Assembly (NCBI GenBank): GCA_964636985.1
Contig: CAZWSX010000029.1
Span: 16,911 to 80,910, forward strand
Direction of reading: 5' to 3'
DNA length: 64,000 nt
Source: CAZWSX01 sp964636985
GTDB lineage: Bacteria > Planctomycetota > Planctomycetia > Pirellulales > Pirellulaceae
The notes under the pieces are model-generated. The model did no database searches. It was not told the DNA's origin and saw only the letters and a program-made list of their open reading frames with translations. Below are positions 1-9,236 of this stretch, in pieces. Within the stretch, counting starts at the first letter, position 1. The number at the start of each line of letters is the position of its first letter. A program made the translations under genes and the position numbers.

Positions 1-775
1 CACCTAAGCCCCAGCGGGCGATATCCAGTTCGTGCACGCCGTCGTTGCCGGTGTCGCCGGTGCCAAAGTTGTGCCACCAGTGCCAGTTGTAGTGCAGGCG
101 ATTGGGTTGATAAGGAACCATCTCTGCCGGGCCAACCCATTGGTCATAGTCGATGGTCGCGGGAGCCGTTTCGCTCTGGGCGCGACCGATATCGCGCCGC
201 TGTTGGATATTGAACGCTCGCGCAGCGACTACGCGGCCAATCACGCCTTGATGCAGGGCCTCGATGGCATGCGCCACCAAGGGGAGGCTCCGCGACTGAG
301 TCCCGTGCTGGACCTTGCGTTTGTTCCGCGCGGCGGCCTCGACGAGCAACCGCCCTTCGCGAATGTTGTGGGCGCAAGGCTTCTCGACGTAGACGTGCTT
401 CCCCGCGTCGCACGCCATAATTGCTGCCGGCGCGTGCCAATGGTCGGGCGTGGCGATTGCAACCGCCGTGACCTGGCCGTCGTCGAGCACTTTGCGGAAG
501 TCGCTCACGGCCTGCGGCTTGGTCTTACGCAGCTTCTCGACTTCGGCGACCGCTCCCGCCGACCGCTGCGAATCGGGATCGCACACGTAGGTGATCTCGA
601 ATTCCGGAATCGCCGCAAACAATCGAAGCAAGTTCATCCCTTGCCCACCGCAGCCGATGATGCCCATCGGGATCCGATCACTCGCCTTGCGCGCGGCCGT
701 CGCTTGTTTCGCGACAAACGTGGTGGCCGCGGCTGCGAGCGCCGTCGACTTGAGAGCATTGCGTCGATTAAGCAT
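1..775 (-). CDS. Gfo/Idh/MocA family oxidoreductase, secreted (partial, runs off left edge)
   Basis: The reading frame is open from an ATG at 775 to the left window edge, so about 258 N-terminal residues are visible and the C-terminus is missing. The start MLNRRNALKSTALAAAA is a twin-arginine signal, followed by the Rossmann motif GIIGCGGQGMN (NAD(P)-binding) and, further on, VYVEKPCAHN, which carries the conserved EKP lysine of this family. ATPDHWHAP precedes it, as in many planctomycete members. These proteins are NAD(P)-dependent sugar or inositol dehydrogenases and related enzymes, and the Tat signal suggests export of the folded, cofactor-loaded protein. The substrate cannot be told. The next gene, an enolase-superfamily enzyme on the same strand about 100 bases downstream of its start, points towards sugar or sugar-acid catabolism, but this is inference. 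Confidence 0.9.
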   Translation of the reverse strand, partial: MLNRRNALKSTALAAAATTFVAKQATAARKASDRIPMGIIGCGGQGMNLLRLFAAIPEFEITYVCDPDSQRSAGAVAEVEKLRKTKPQAVSDFRKVLDDGQVTAVAIATPDHWHAPAAIMACDAGKHVYVEKPCAHNIREGRLLVEAAARNKRKVQHGTQSRSLPLVAHAIEALHQGVIGRVVAARAFNIQQRRDIGRAQSETAPATIDYDQWVGPAEMVPYQPNRLHYNWHWWHNFGTGDTGNDGVHELDIARWGLG

Positions 776-832
776 GGAGAGGGTTCCTTTGGGAGATGGA
801 AAAGGATTCGCCTTTGAGCAATCGTTTTCTCA

Positions 833-860
833 GGACGGGCAGGATTGTCCGTCCTACGGG
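833..860. repeat. Dispersed palindromic repeat A, copy 1
   Basis: This copy reads GGACGGGCAGGATTGTCC followed by GTCCTACG. GGACGG and CCGTCC form the arms of a short hairpin. Two further copies occur at 60279-60304 (inverted orientation) and 61616-61636. It lies between two minus-strand genes and could act in transcript folding or be a remnant of a small mobile repeat. Confidence 0.7.
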
Positions 861-876
861 TGAGCTTATTGCGGGG

Positions 877-1998
877 CTAGTCTTTGAGGCGCAGTTTTTC
901 GACGAGGCCCCAGTCGACGTCGATCCCCAGGCCGGGTGCGGCGTGGAGCGTCGTTTGAGGTCCGTTGATCACGAGCGGATTCTTCGCGATCGACACTTCG
1001 TGATAGAACGGGCCGAGGCAATCGCCTGGGATCTTGTCGACCTGCATGTTTTTGGTCGCGACGATCAGATGCAGCATCGCCGCGGCACCGACGTCGAACT
1101 CGAGATTCGAACCAATCGAGCATGGAATGCCGTGCCCTTCGGCGAATTCGGCGATCCGTTTGCTCTTGGCAATTCCGCCGTTCTTGCCAGGGTACAGGCT
1201 GATGGCGTCGCAACACTTGTGGGCTACCAGTTCGCGGGCCTCTACTTCGTCGAAACAACTTTCGTCGGCCAGGATGCGCACACCTAGATCAGCCCGCAGT
1301 TTTGCGAGTTCCGAATAATTGCCCCGCGGCAGCGGTTGTTCCACGAGCTTGATCTCGGCCGACTCCATCCGCGGCAAGCACCAACGGGCGGACGCATCGT
1401 TCCAGCCGCCATTACTATCGATCGTCATGGTGATCTTGGGACCGATCGCTTCGCGAACGGCGAGCACCCGTGCAACATCCGACTCGGGCTCGACGCCCGT
1501 TTTCACCTTAATGGTGGTGAAACCCGCGGCGACGCGCTCCGCCGCCCTCTGCGCGGCGACGGCCGGCGCGTAAGCGCCCAACGAAAAGCGATTGGGGATC
1601 GTAAGCGAGCGGACGGCCCCGCCAAGCATTTCGTAGACAGGCTTGTTGGCCGCGCGCCCGGCAATATCCCAGCACGCCATTTCGATCGCAGCTTTGGAGA
1701 ACCAGTTGTCGACCGTCGTCGTATCGAGCCGCCGCTCGACGAGTTCGATGTCCGTCGGATCAAGTCCCACGACCGCCGGTCCAAGCAAGCGATTCAACAT
1801 CGCCGTCGCTCCCCAAACCGTTTCACCACTCCAGTTCGGCGTGACCGTTGCTTCACCCACGCCTTCGTAATCACTATCGGTGCGGACGCGAACTAATACA
1901 AAGTCCGAAACATCGTGCTTGCCTAGCGCCGTAATCATGCGGCGTTCAGGCTTAAGCGGAATGCGCAGCGGAATAGCCTCGACAGAAACAATCTTCAC
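877..1998 (-). CDS. Enolase superfamily enzyme (mandelate racemase / muconate lactonizing type)
   Basis: The 373-residue protein has the usual length of the MR/MLE branch of the enolase superfamily. The N-terminal capping domain starts MKIVSVEAIPLRIPL. The barrel shows the KxK pair (IKVKTG, K164 and K166), the metal ligands D194 (TIDSNGGW), E220 (LVEQPL) and the D245/E246 region (LADES), and a second catalytic lysine K272 (YPGKNGG). This lysine arrangement is that of the MLE/dipeptide epimerase and related groups, so it should abstract the proton alpha to a carboxylate and either cycloisomerise, epimerise or dehydrate its substrate. The substrate is unknown. It is cytoplasmic, having no signal peptide, and is followed by the Gfo/Idh/MocA gene. 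Its start ATG is at 1998. Confidence 0.9.
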   Translation of the reverse strand: MKIVSVEAIPLRIPLKPERRMITALGKHDVSDFVLVRVRTDSDYEGVGEATVTPNWSGETVWGATAMLNRLLGPAVVGLDPTDIELVERRLDTTTVDNWFSKAAIEMACWDIAGRAANKPVYEMLGGAVRSLTIPNRFSLGAYAPAVAAQRAAERVAAGFTTIKVKTGVEPESDVARVLAVREAIGPKITMTIDSNGGWNDASARWCLPRMESAEIKLVEQPLPRGNYSELAKLRADLGVRILADESCFDEVEARELVAHKCCDAISLYPGKNGGIAKSKRIAEFAEGHGIPCSIGSNLEFDVGAAAMLHLIVATKNMQVDKIPGDCLGPFYHEVSIAKNPLVINGPQTTLHAAPGLGIDVDWGLVEKLRLKD

Positions 1999-2225
1999 GC
2001 GGGGGATCTCCAGATCAGAGCAGGCGAGAAATCAACGGTGGGAATCAACGCGGGATCGAAGAGAGGTTCTGTGCAATATAACGCGATCGCCGAGCCCTGG
2101 GGCGCGGAATCGCCTGGATCTCCCAGTTCAGGACGCGCTAAATTTGATCGGAAAACGGGCGGCGGTTATCATCGGACGGCAGCAAACGGCCTCAGCAAAT
2201 GGCCTCGTTGGATGGGGGAACCGAC

Positions 2226-2405
2226 GTGTCAGAGACGCCCGACCGTGTTAAACGTTTCTTCGACCAGCGAAAACGCGCCGAAGAAGGGACGTGGACGATG
2301 CCCGAGAGCATGGCGCCTGGGAGCGCATCGCGCGCACGCGACCTGCAGCAGCCGGCGTCAATGGGTCTTCAAGGTACGCGACTCGGACCGCAGATCTTGT
2401 CGTAG
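2226..2405 (+). CDS. Small hypothetical protein, 59 aa
   Basis: A short frame starts at GTG 2226 (MSETPDRVKRFFDQRKRAEE...) with a purine-rich GGGGGA stretch about six bases upstream as a possible ribosome binding site. It ends at TAG 2403-2405. Codon use looks coding, with many G/C third positions and no rare codons, and the product is rich in charged residues with one short helix-like segment at residues 6-20. I do not recognise a family. It lies about 50 bases upstream of the membrane protein gene on the same strand. It could also be the remains of a longer gene, since the last ten residues look less ordered. An upstream in-frame ATG at 2199 would add nine residues. Confidence 0.4.
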   Translation: MSETPDRVKRFFDQRKRAEEGTWTMPESMAPGSASRARDLQQPASMGLQGTRLGPQILS

Positions 2406-2456
2406 TTTGCTAAGAGTGATGTAAGCACGACCAAGTCCCATGCCGGGAACCCATCG

Positions 2457-4373
2457 ATGGACCGCTGGTTGGGCAAATACTGGCCACCACGTTGCCTCTT
2501 ATTGGCGCTAGCGGCGGCGCTTTGTCTCAAGGTTTGGCCGTGGGCTCTTAGCGAAAAAGCCAAGACATACTTCCTACGACGATCGGGTACGGCGCACAAC
2601 CACTTGAGCCCAAGTGGAATCTGCCCACTCATCCTACGAGACGAACTTCAGGTGTTGCATGCCTGGGATTGGAAGACGGGCCGCCGTTGGTCGATCGGCG
2701 AAGTGCATCCCCTCGGGTTAATCTTCCCCATCTGCGTCAACGGCCGCACAAAAAAAGTGGCCTTCCGCACGCCGGGACGCGAGCCGACGATCGCGGTCGT
2801 CAACGTCGAACCGCCAGGAGCCCCACAAACCTACACGTTGCCGCGCGACCTGAACCACTGGGATTTGGTGATGGTCACCTCTTCCGGCAAGTTCGCTGCG
2901 ATTTTCGATTACCGACCGCTCAAGTCGCTTCGAATTCTCGATCTTGCAACGCGTGAAACAACCGACATCAAGACGGTCTACAGCCCAATCAATGTTATCG
3001 GAACCAGTGACGAACTCGAAATCTTGGGCACGGTAACGACTCAAACCGAGAATCCCGCGGCGATCGATCCCGCAATTATCGATTTTCTAACGCCAGCACG
3101 CTGGAGGATTGACGACGAAGGACATCTCGTGCCTTCCGAGCACAAGCCCATCGATGTTCCTGATAACTATCGGCCCGCGCTCGCTTCGATTTCACCGGAC
3201 GGGCAGTATTATGCCGGACTCGATCTCGAAGGACCTGTCTACGCGCGCTCAGACAAACTCTGCGTACGCGAGCAGGCCTCAGGCAAGATTCTCGATTGTC
3301 CACCGGTTGTTGCCACATCGCGAGATTTTGTCTTCAGCGGGGACGGCAAATACCTCTTTCTTACCGACGCGAACAACGTGCACCACGTCTTCGACGTGGC
3401 GAAGAACTCGATTGTAGCCAGCGACCAACACTTCATCCGAACTGAACGACTGATTTGGAGCCTCTTTGCACTTGGCGTCGCGCTCGGTGTGACCTCGCTG
3501 ATCTTGGCGCTGTGGGAACCCACGTTCGAAATCGCCGCCTTGTACTATGTCGTCGCGGTAGCATTCCTCGACTCTGCGTTCATAGGAATCTCCCTCTCGC
3601 AGAAAAAGGAAATGCTCTTTGTGGCATCGTACGCGTGCGTCGTTGCCATTGGTGCTTATTGGGCATCTCGCGATCGAACCCTTTGGATGCGTTTGAGTTT
3701 TGGGTTCGTTGGTTACACCATCATTCTGGTGGCCATCTGGGTCCCTGCTTGGAATGCCACCGCTCCAGGTGATCCGCCCCGAGCCTACCCGCTTGGAATC
3801 TTGGCGTATGCGGCGTTCTTCGTGCTCCTGACGAGCGCCATTCCCGCCAGTGTGGCGTCGAAGGTCACTGGCTGGTGTGTATCGCGAACGCCTGCGCAGG
3901 TAACGACTCGGCGCTTTCAGTTTGGCATCACGGGCTTGCTGATAGCTACATTTCTGACGGCCTTTATATTGGCTCCCATGTCGATGTGGGTCGACGTCGG
4001 CTCTCGCGGGCTTGTCATTCTTCGGCTGGCATTCGTTATCGTTTTTGTCTTCTTTGCTAACGGCTTCGTCATAATGTTGTTGACGTGGCTGTGGCTTCGA
4101 CAATGGTCCCAGCGCAGTGGGATGATCAGCATCGGCCTGGTAATTTTGCTTGCCGCACTGGCAGGCTTTTACCTAACCGTCCGGGGAAAGCTGGTGGAGG
4201 AAAACTTCGCGCGAGTCGCGTTTGGCTTGCTGTTCCTGACCTACCAACTGGCCGCCTTCAGCTTCCCCATGTACCTCGCCCGGCGACATGGGTTTCACTG
4301 GGTCAAGGCGAGCCGCTTGCCCGAAGCATCGGTGCCCCCCGAAGCAGTGGCCCCACCCGGCCTCGCCCGCTGA
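2457..4373 (+). CDS. Hypothetical protein: extracytoplasmic beta-propeller-like domain plus multi-span membrane domain
   Basis: I do not recognise a named family. Residues about 10-30 form a signal anchor (CLLLALAAALCLKVW). Residues about 50-325 read like a WD40/PQQ-type propeller, with repeated short strands and turns such as SISPDGQYYAGLDL and VFSGDGKYLFLTDANN. From about residue 335 on there are seven or eight hydrophobic segments (for example LIWSLFALGVALGVTSLILAL, LFVASYACVVAIGAYW and LVILRLAFVIVFVFFANGF). The C-terminus is a proline/alanine tail. The order suggests that an outward-facing propeller is tethered to a polytopic membrane domain, as in some sensors or transporter-like proteins, but nothing catalytic is visible. 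It precedes a cytochrome gene by 85 bases on the same strand. The start ATG is supported only by the signal anchor that follows. Confidence 0.75.
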   Translation: MDRWLGKYWPPRCLLLALAAALCLKVWPWALSEKAKTYFLRRSGTAHNHLSPSGICPLILRDELQVLHAWDWKTGRRWSIGEVHPLGLIFPICVNGRTKKVAFRTPGREPTIAVVNVEPPGAPQTYTLPRDLNHWDLVMVTSSGKFAAIFDYRPLKSLRILDLATRETTDIKTVYSPINVIGTSDELEILGTVTTQTENPAAIDPAIIDFLTPARWRIDDEGHLVPSEHKPIDVPDNYRPALASISPDGQYYAGLDLEGPVYARSDKLCVREQASGKILDCPPVVATSRDFVFSGDGKYLFLTDANNVHHVFDVAKNSIVASDQHFIRTERLIWSLFALGVALGVTSLILALWEPTFEIAALYYVVAVAFLDSAFIGISLSQKKEMLFVASYACVVAIGAYWASRDRTLWMRLSFGFVGYTIILVAIWVPAWNATAPGDPPRAYPLGILAYAAFFVLLTSAIPASVASKVTGWCVSRTPAQVTTRRFQFGITGLLIATFLTAFILAPMSMWVDVGSRGLVILRLAFVIVFVFFANGFVIMLLTWLWLRQWSQRSGMISIGLVILLAALAGFYLTVRGKLVEENFARVAFGLLFLTYQLAAFSFPMYLARRHGFHWVKASRLPEASVPPEAVAPPGLAR

Positions 4374-4458
4374 TGCTTCCCTTTCGCCGGGCGTTCAGTC
4401 AAACTAACGGGAACTCCCCACCCCCCGGCCCATCCTTTCCTTCCTGGGCTTTCCTTTC

Positions 4459-7400
4459 ATGATGCGACGCATTTCCTGGACCACCGCGTTCCCGACACTT
4501 GCGTTCCAGACATTCGCGCTCTGCGCGGCGATTGCTCCGTGGGTCTGCGCGAACGAAGCCGATCAGCGTAAGGCCGAAGAGCACTTTGAGCGAAACGTTC
4601 GCCCTGTCTTGATCGAGCGTTGTCATAAGTGCCACGCCGGCGACGAGGTCAAAGGGGGACTGCGGCTCGACTCGCGCGCGGCGGCCTTGCGCGGCGGCGA
4701 ATCAGGTCCCACGATGATCGAAGGAAAGCCCGGCGAGAGTTTGCTGGTCAAAGCGATTCGCCATCAAGATGGCCTCGAGATGCCACCCGATGGAAAACTG
4801 AGCGAAGGGCAAATCTCTGCCATCGAGACTTGGATCGCCAGCGGTGCGGTGTGGCCCGGTAGTGTTACCGTCACGTTGCCGGTGCAGGCCGCTGGGCCAG
4901 GCATTCGCCCAGCCGCACCCAACGAAGGAGAACTCGTCCACTCGCTCCAGCTGTGGCTCAAGGCCGATTCGCTACGCGTCGACGACGGCGAGATCGTTTC
5001 CTTGTGGCCCGACCAAAGCGGCCGCGGCCGCGATATGGCGGCGACGAAGGGGATTCGCGACGACGGCGCCGGGCTGCCAGGCAAGTTCGTCAAACAAAGC
5101 GCCATCCGCAAACGCCCGGCCGTTCGTTTCGATGCGACGACCGGTTACGCCACGAGCCCCGATCTGCCGGTCGATATCCGCGGCGATGCGGCACTCACGA
5201 TCATGCTTGTGGTCAATCTGCAGCCCGACGAGGTCGAGCCTCCCTACGACGGCATCTTTGGGCTCGGCAATCCCGCTTTCGCAGGCGACCCCGGCAAACC
5301 GCTGGCAGCCGTGATTCAACTCAATCGCGATGGCAACCAGGACAACGCCCTCCACTTTGCGGGCGGTTGGAATCACGATGCCTCGCTGGGGAGCGGTTCG
5401 TTCAAGCCCTACTTTGGCAAATCGGTATTGGTGACAGTCACCAAGACGCCCGGTCCCATTGCGGCCACCACGAACTTCTACATCAACGGCGAGCCCACCT
5501 TGCGGGCCGGCAACCAACCGCCGGAAGGGCGCGATACCGTTCCCGATATCCAGCATCGCCGCGACATCGGGGCCTATCTCGGCAAAGCCGTCGGGTGGTG
5601 CGGGTCGATTCAAGGCGACGTCGGCGAAGTGGTTGTCTACAACCGGGCACTCGCCGAAGAAGAACGCCAATCGGTCGAGGCACATCTGGCCGACAAGTAC
5701 GGCCTCCTGGCTCCTACGCTTCAAATGCTGGCCCCCAGGCCCAAGTTCACGTCCGACGAACAATCGTGGTGGGCATATCAGCCCGTGAAAGATAGCACGC
5801 CGCCCTCTGTCAAGAACAGCGAATGGATCGCGTCGCCAGTCGATCAGTTCGTCCTGGCAACGTTGGAAGCGCGATCCCTCTCCCCTGCCCCGGCGACCGA
5901 CAAGCGGACGCTACTGCGGCGCGTGACCTTCGACCTGACCGGCTTGCCTCCGACGCCTGAGGAAACGCGCCAATTTCTGGCCGACACGTCGCCCGACGCG
6001 TACGAGCGCGTCGTCGAACGACTGCTCGCTTCGCCGCACTATGGCGAGCGTTGGGGGCGGCATTGGCTCGATGTCGTTCGCTACGCCGAGACCACCGCCA
6101 ACGATGCCAACGCCGTGATGCAGTACGCGTGGCGTTATCGCAACTATGTGATCGAAGCGCTCAATCGCGATTTGTCGTACGACCAATTCGTGATCGAGCA
6201 ACTCGCAGGCGACTTACTTCCATCGACTGGCTCGGTCGAAGAAGATGCCCGCCGGATTATCGCCACGGGCTTCCTGATGGTTGGCCCTAAGGCGCTGGCC
6301 GAGACCGACAAGGAGCAATCGCGGCTCGATATTGTCGACGATCAAATCGACGTCACCAGCCGCACGATGCTCGGCCTCACGGTGGCTTGCGCACGTTGCC
6401 ACGATCACAAGTTCGATGCCATCAAGGCGACCGATTATTACGCCATGGCAGGCGTTTTCCGCAGCACGGAGCCTTTCCAAAACGAAGTCCGCAACGCCAC
6501 GATGTGGTGGGAATTTCCGATTCCCCTTTCGGCTGGCGCTGCGCCCGCCATGGTGATGGCTCCCAAAGAGGGCCTACCAAAATCGCTCCGAGTTCACTTG
6601 CGGGGCAATCGCTTCACACTCGGCGCGACGGCGCGGCGAGGAGCGATTGAAGTCGCCGACCGGAGCGGAATCGCTATCGACGAAGAGCACAGCGGCCGCC
6701 TGGAACTGGCCCGCTGGATTGCTCATGCTCGCAATCCGCTCACGTCGCGGGTGATGGTGAATCGGATCTGGCAGCATCACTTCGGGCGAGGTTTGGTCGC
6801 GACCAGTGATAACTTCGGCACGCGCGGCGAAAAGCCGACGCATCCGGAATTGCTCGATTGGCTAGCCGCTCGTTTCATCGAGTCGGGCCAAAGCGTCAAA
6901 GCGATGCATCGGCTGATCGTCTTGTCGAACACGTACCGCCAGCAAAGCGTCGCCGAATCAGCCCGCCAGGGCGACCCCGATGGGCGATGGCTCTCGTCGT
7001 TCCCACGGCGAAGGCTTTCGGCCGAAGAAATGCGCGACGCGATGCTCGCCGTCAGCGGCGGCATTGATGCCAACTTCGGCACGAGCGAAAGTGGTGAGTA
7101 CCTCCTCAGCAAAGCAGAGGACATCAAGCAGCAAATCATGCCGAATCGCCTGACGGCCGACGATCCCATCTATACGACCTTCGCCAAGCGAAGCGTCTAC
7201 CTGCCCATCGTTCGCAATGTATTGCCCGACGTGCTGGCCCTGTTCGACGGCGCCGACCCCAACAACGTGACGGCAGTGCGAAACGAGACGACGGTCGCCT
7301 CACAATCGCTCTTTATGATCAACAGCGCGTTCGTGCGAGGCCAAGCCAAGATCCTCGCCGAGCGCGTGCTAAACGATCCCACGCTCAACGACGCGCAGCG

Positions 7401-7596
7401 GATCGAGCTTGCCCATCAATCGGTCTTTCAGTCGTCCGCCAGCGAGTCGGACCTCCAGCGGGCCCAAGACTACCTCGCAAGATACGTCGCGGCAGCGAAC
7501 CAACTCGCGCGCGATCCCAATACCGTTCGCCTGGCGGCATGGCAAAGTTATTGCCAGGTGCTCTTGTGCGAGAACGCCTTCGTCTACCTCGATTAG
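4459..7596 (+). CDS. Secreted planctomycete cytochrome with LamG-like, DUF1549 and DUF1553 domains
   Basis: The 1045-residue protein starts with a signal peptide ending near WVCANEA. A PSCyt1-type cytochrome segment follows, with a CxxCH heme motif at residues 55-59 (CHKCH) and the typical MPP region (LEMPPDGKLSEGQI). Residues about 160-415 resemble a LamG/concanavalin-type domain (ADSLRVDDGEIVSLWPDQSG, later VVYNRALAEEER). DUF1549 follows from about 455 (SPVDQFVLATLE, ERWGRHWLDVVRYAE) with a second CxxCH at 644-648 (CARCH), and DUF1553 fills the C-terminal 300 residues (NPLTSRVMVNRIWQHHFGRG). These proteins are an expanded planctomycete family, thought to be extracytoplasmic and possibly tied to polysaccharide breakdown, but the reaction is not established. 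The DUF1501 gene follows 26 bases downstream, the standard pairing. Confidence 0.93.
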   Translation: MMRRISWTTAFPTLAFQTFALCAAIAPWVCANEADQRKAEEHFERNVRPVLIERCHKCHAGDEVKGGLRLDSRAAALRGGESGPTMIEGKPGESLLVKAIRHQDGLEMPPDGKLSEGQISAIETWIASGAVWPGSVTVTLPVQAAGPGIRPAAPNEGELVHSLQLWLKADSLRVDDGEIVSLWPDQSGRGRDMAATKGIRDDGAGLPGKFVKQSAIRKRPAVRFDATTGYATSPDLPVDIRGDAALTIMLVVNLQPDEVEPPYDGIFGLGNPAFAGDPGKPLAAVIQLNRDGNQDNALHFAGGWNHDASLGSGSFKPYFGKSVLVTVTKTPGPIAATTNFYINGEPTLRAGNQPPEGRDTVPDIQHRRDIGAYLGKAVGWCGSIQGDVGEVVVYNRALAEEERQSVEAHLADKYGLLAPTLQMLAPRPKFTSDEQSWWAYQPVKDSTPPSVKNSEWIASPVDQFVLATLEARSLSPAPATDKRTLLRRVTFDLTGLPPTPEETRQFLADTSPDAYERVVERLLASPHYGERWGRHWLDVVRYAETTANDANAVMQYAWRYRNYVIEALNRDLSYDQFVIEQLAGDLLPSTGSVEEDARRIIATGFLMVGPKALAETDKEQSRLDIVDDQIDVTSRTMLGLTVACARCHDHKFDAIKATDYYAMAGVFRSTEPFQNEVRNATMWWEFPIPLSAGAAPAMVMAPKEGLPKSLRVHLRGNRFTLGATARRGAIEVADRSGIAIDEEHSGRLELARWIAHARNPLTSRVMVNRIWQHHFGRGLVATSDNFGTRGEKPTHPELLDWLAARFIESGQSVKAMHRLIVLSNTYRQQSVAESARQGDPDGRWLSSFPRRRLSAEEMRDAMLAVSGGIDANFGTSESGEYLLSKAEDIKQQIMPNRLTADDPIYTTFAKRSVYLPIVRNVLPDVLALFDGADPNNVTAVRNETTVASQSLFMINSAFVRGQAKILAERVLNDPTLNDAQRIELAHQSVFQSSASESDLQRAQDYLARYVAAANQLARDPNTVRLAAWQSYCQVLLCENAFVYLD

Positions 7597-7622
7597 CCAT
7601 CCGCGACGAAAAAGGTGAAAAC

Positions 7623-9035
7623 ATGTCTTTCTCGATTTCCCGTCGCAAATGGCTCGAGCGATCCGCTTGCGGATTTGGCAACGTTGCGCTCTTGGGGATG
7701 TTGGCGAACCACGCGCGCGGCGGCGAAGCTCGTTCGGCCAACCCGCTAGCCGCCAAGGAACCTCACTTCCCGGCCAAGGCGAAACGCGTCGTTTTCTTGT
7801 TCATGCATGGCGGTGTGTCGCATGTCGACTCGTTCGACCCCAAGCCGAAGCTGACCGAGATGAATGGCCAGCCGCTGCCGATCGCCAAACCGAAGTTCGA
7901 GTTTGCTCCGACCGGGAACTTGCTCGCGTCGCCGTGGAAGTTCCAGCGCTATGGCAAAAGCGGCATCGAAGTAAGCGACCTCTTTCCGCTGATCGGCTCG
8001 TGCATCGACGACATCTGCGTGATCCGCTCGCTCAACGGTGGCGATCAGGTCTCGCACGGGCCCGCGCTCCTCAACATCAACACCGGCAGCGGCGTTTTTG
8101 CCCGGCCAAGCATGGGGGCCTGGACGCTCTACGGCCTGGGAACCGAAAACGATAACCTCCCGGGCTTCATCAGCTTGAGCCCGTCGCTCTATCACGGCGG
8201 CGCGCAGAATTTCGGCTCAGCCTTTTTGCCGGCCTCTTTCCAAGGAACGCGCATCGGCGACGGCAGCACCAGTTTCACCGAAGCGAAGCTGTCGAACCTC
8301 GCACCAGGCGACGATCCCTCGCTGCAACGTTTGCAACTCGATTTGCTTAACGAGCGCAACCGCGCCGCGCTCGAAAAAATCGGCGACGATCCGCGGCTCG
8401 AGGCCCGTATCGCGGCCTTCGAAATGAGCTTCCGGATGCAAGCCGAGGCTCCTGTGGTGATGGATCTCGCCCGCGAAACGGCCGAGACTCACACCAAGTA
8501 CGGCGTCGGCGTCGAGCCGACCGACGAGTTTGCCCGGCAGTGTTTGCTGGCGCGTCGCTGCCTGGAAGCAGGTGTTCGCTTCGTGCAGGTCAATTTCAGC
8601 TTCCCCAGGAACTACTGGGACGCCCACGGCGACTTGCGAAACAACCACACCAGCAACGCCAAGAAAGTCGACCAGCCCATCGCCGCACTACTCACCGACC
8701 TTCGCGCGCGGGGAATGCTCGACGACACGCTGGTGATCTTCGGCACCGAGTTCGGCCGCACGCCTGCGGCCCAAGGGGGCGACGGCCGCGACCATCACCC
8801 GCACGCGTTCAGCGTTTGGATGGCTGGCGGCGGTGTTCGAGGCGGCATGACCTACGGCCAAACCGATGACTTCGGCTACTACGTCGCCGAGAACAAGGTG
8901 ACGATGCCCGACTTCCACGCCACGATCCTGCATTTGCTGGGTCTCGACCACGAGCGCCTTACCTATCGCCACGCCGGCCGCGACTATCGCTTGACCGATG
9001 TGCATGGCAATGTGGTGAAAGAAATCGTCACGTAG
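7623..9035 (+). CDS. DUF1501 family secreted protein (Tat signal)
   Basis: The start is placed at ATG 7623 because AAAAGGTGAAA lies just upstream and the product then begins with a twin-arginine signal (SISRRKWLERSACGFG). The frame is open further upstream but runs into the end of the preceding cytochrome gene. The 470-residue protein shows the DUF1501 hallmarks: VVFLFMHGGVSHVDSFDPKP near the mature N-terminus, a central GGDQVSHGPALLN, and a C-terminal FGTEFGRTPAAQGGDGRDHHP. The fold is of the alkaline phosphatase/sulfatase type, yet no activity is proven for the family. It forms the second half of a DUF1549/1553-DUF1501 pair and is probably co-transcribed with the gene at 4459. Confidence 0.95.
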   Translation: MSFSISRRKWLERSACGFGNVALLGMLANHARGGEARSANPLAAKEPHFPAKAKRVVFLFMHGGVSHVDSFDPKPKLTEMNGQPLPIAKPKFEFAPTGNLLASPWKFQRYGKSGIEVSDLFPLIGSCIDDICVIRSLNGGDQVSHGPALLNINTGSGVFARPSMGAWTLYGLGTENDNLPGFISLSPSLYHGGAQNFGSAFLPASFQGTRIGDGSTSFTEAKLSNLAPGDDPSLQRLQLDLLNERNRAALEKIGDDPRLEARIAAFEMSFRMQAEAPVVMDLARETAETHTKYGVGVEPTDEFARQCLLARRCLEAGVRFVQVNFSFPRNYWDAHGDLRNNHTSNAKKVDQPIAALLTDLRARGMLDDTLVIFGTEFGRTPAAQGGDGRDHHPHAFSVWMAGGGVRGGMTYGQTDDFGYYVAENKVTMPDFHATILHLLGLDHERLTYRHAGRDYRLTDVHGNVVKEIVT

Positions 9036-9236
9036 ACCGGATCGTTGGTTTGCCGGGCACTAAGAGGCAGCGCGATGCGTGACAACGAAATGGCCGGTTC
9101 GCGCAGGCCTTGCGTGCAAGCCTTAACTCGTCCTCAAAGCGCGAAAGCAAGGGTTCGACCTTGTCTGGTGTAAGTACCGTTTCATAAGTCGCGCCGACAC
9201 TGATCGGGAACATTCGATTCCTAAAATGGCGACTCG

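Noticed and set aside
9028..9213. A 61-codon minus-strand frame between the DUF1501 and aldo/keto reductase genes
   Set aside because: The first 40 residues look slightly protein-like, but there is no ribosome binding site, it runs into the DUF1501 stop, and the C-terminal part is Arg/Cys-rich noise. It may be a gene remnant at best.
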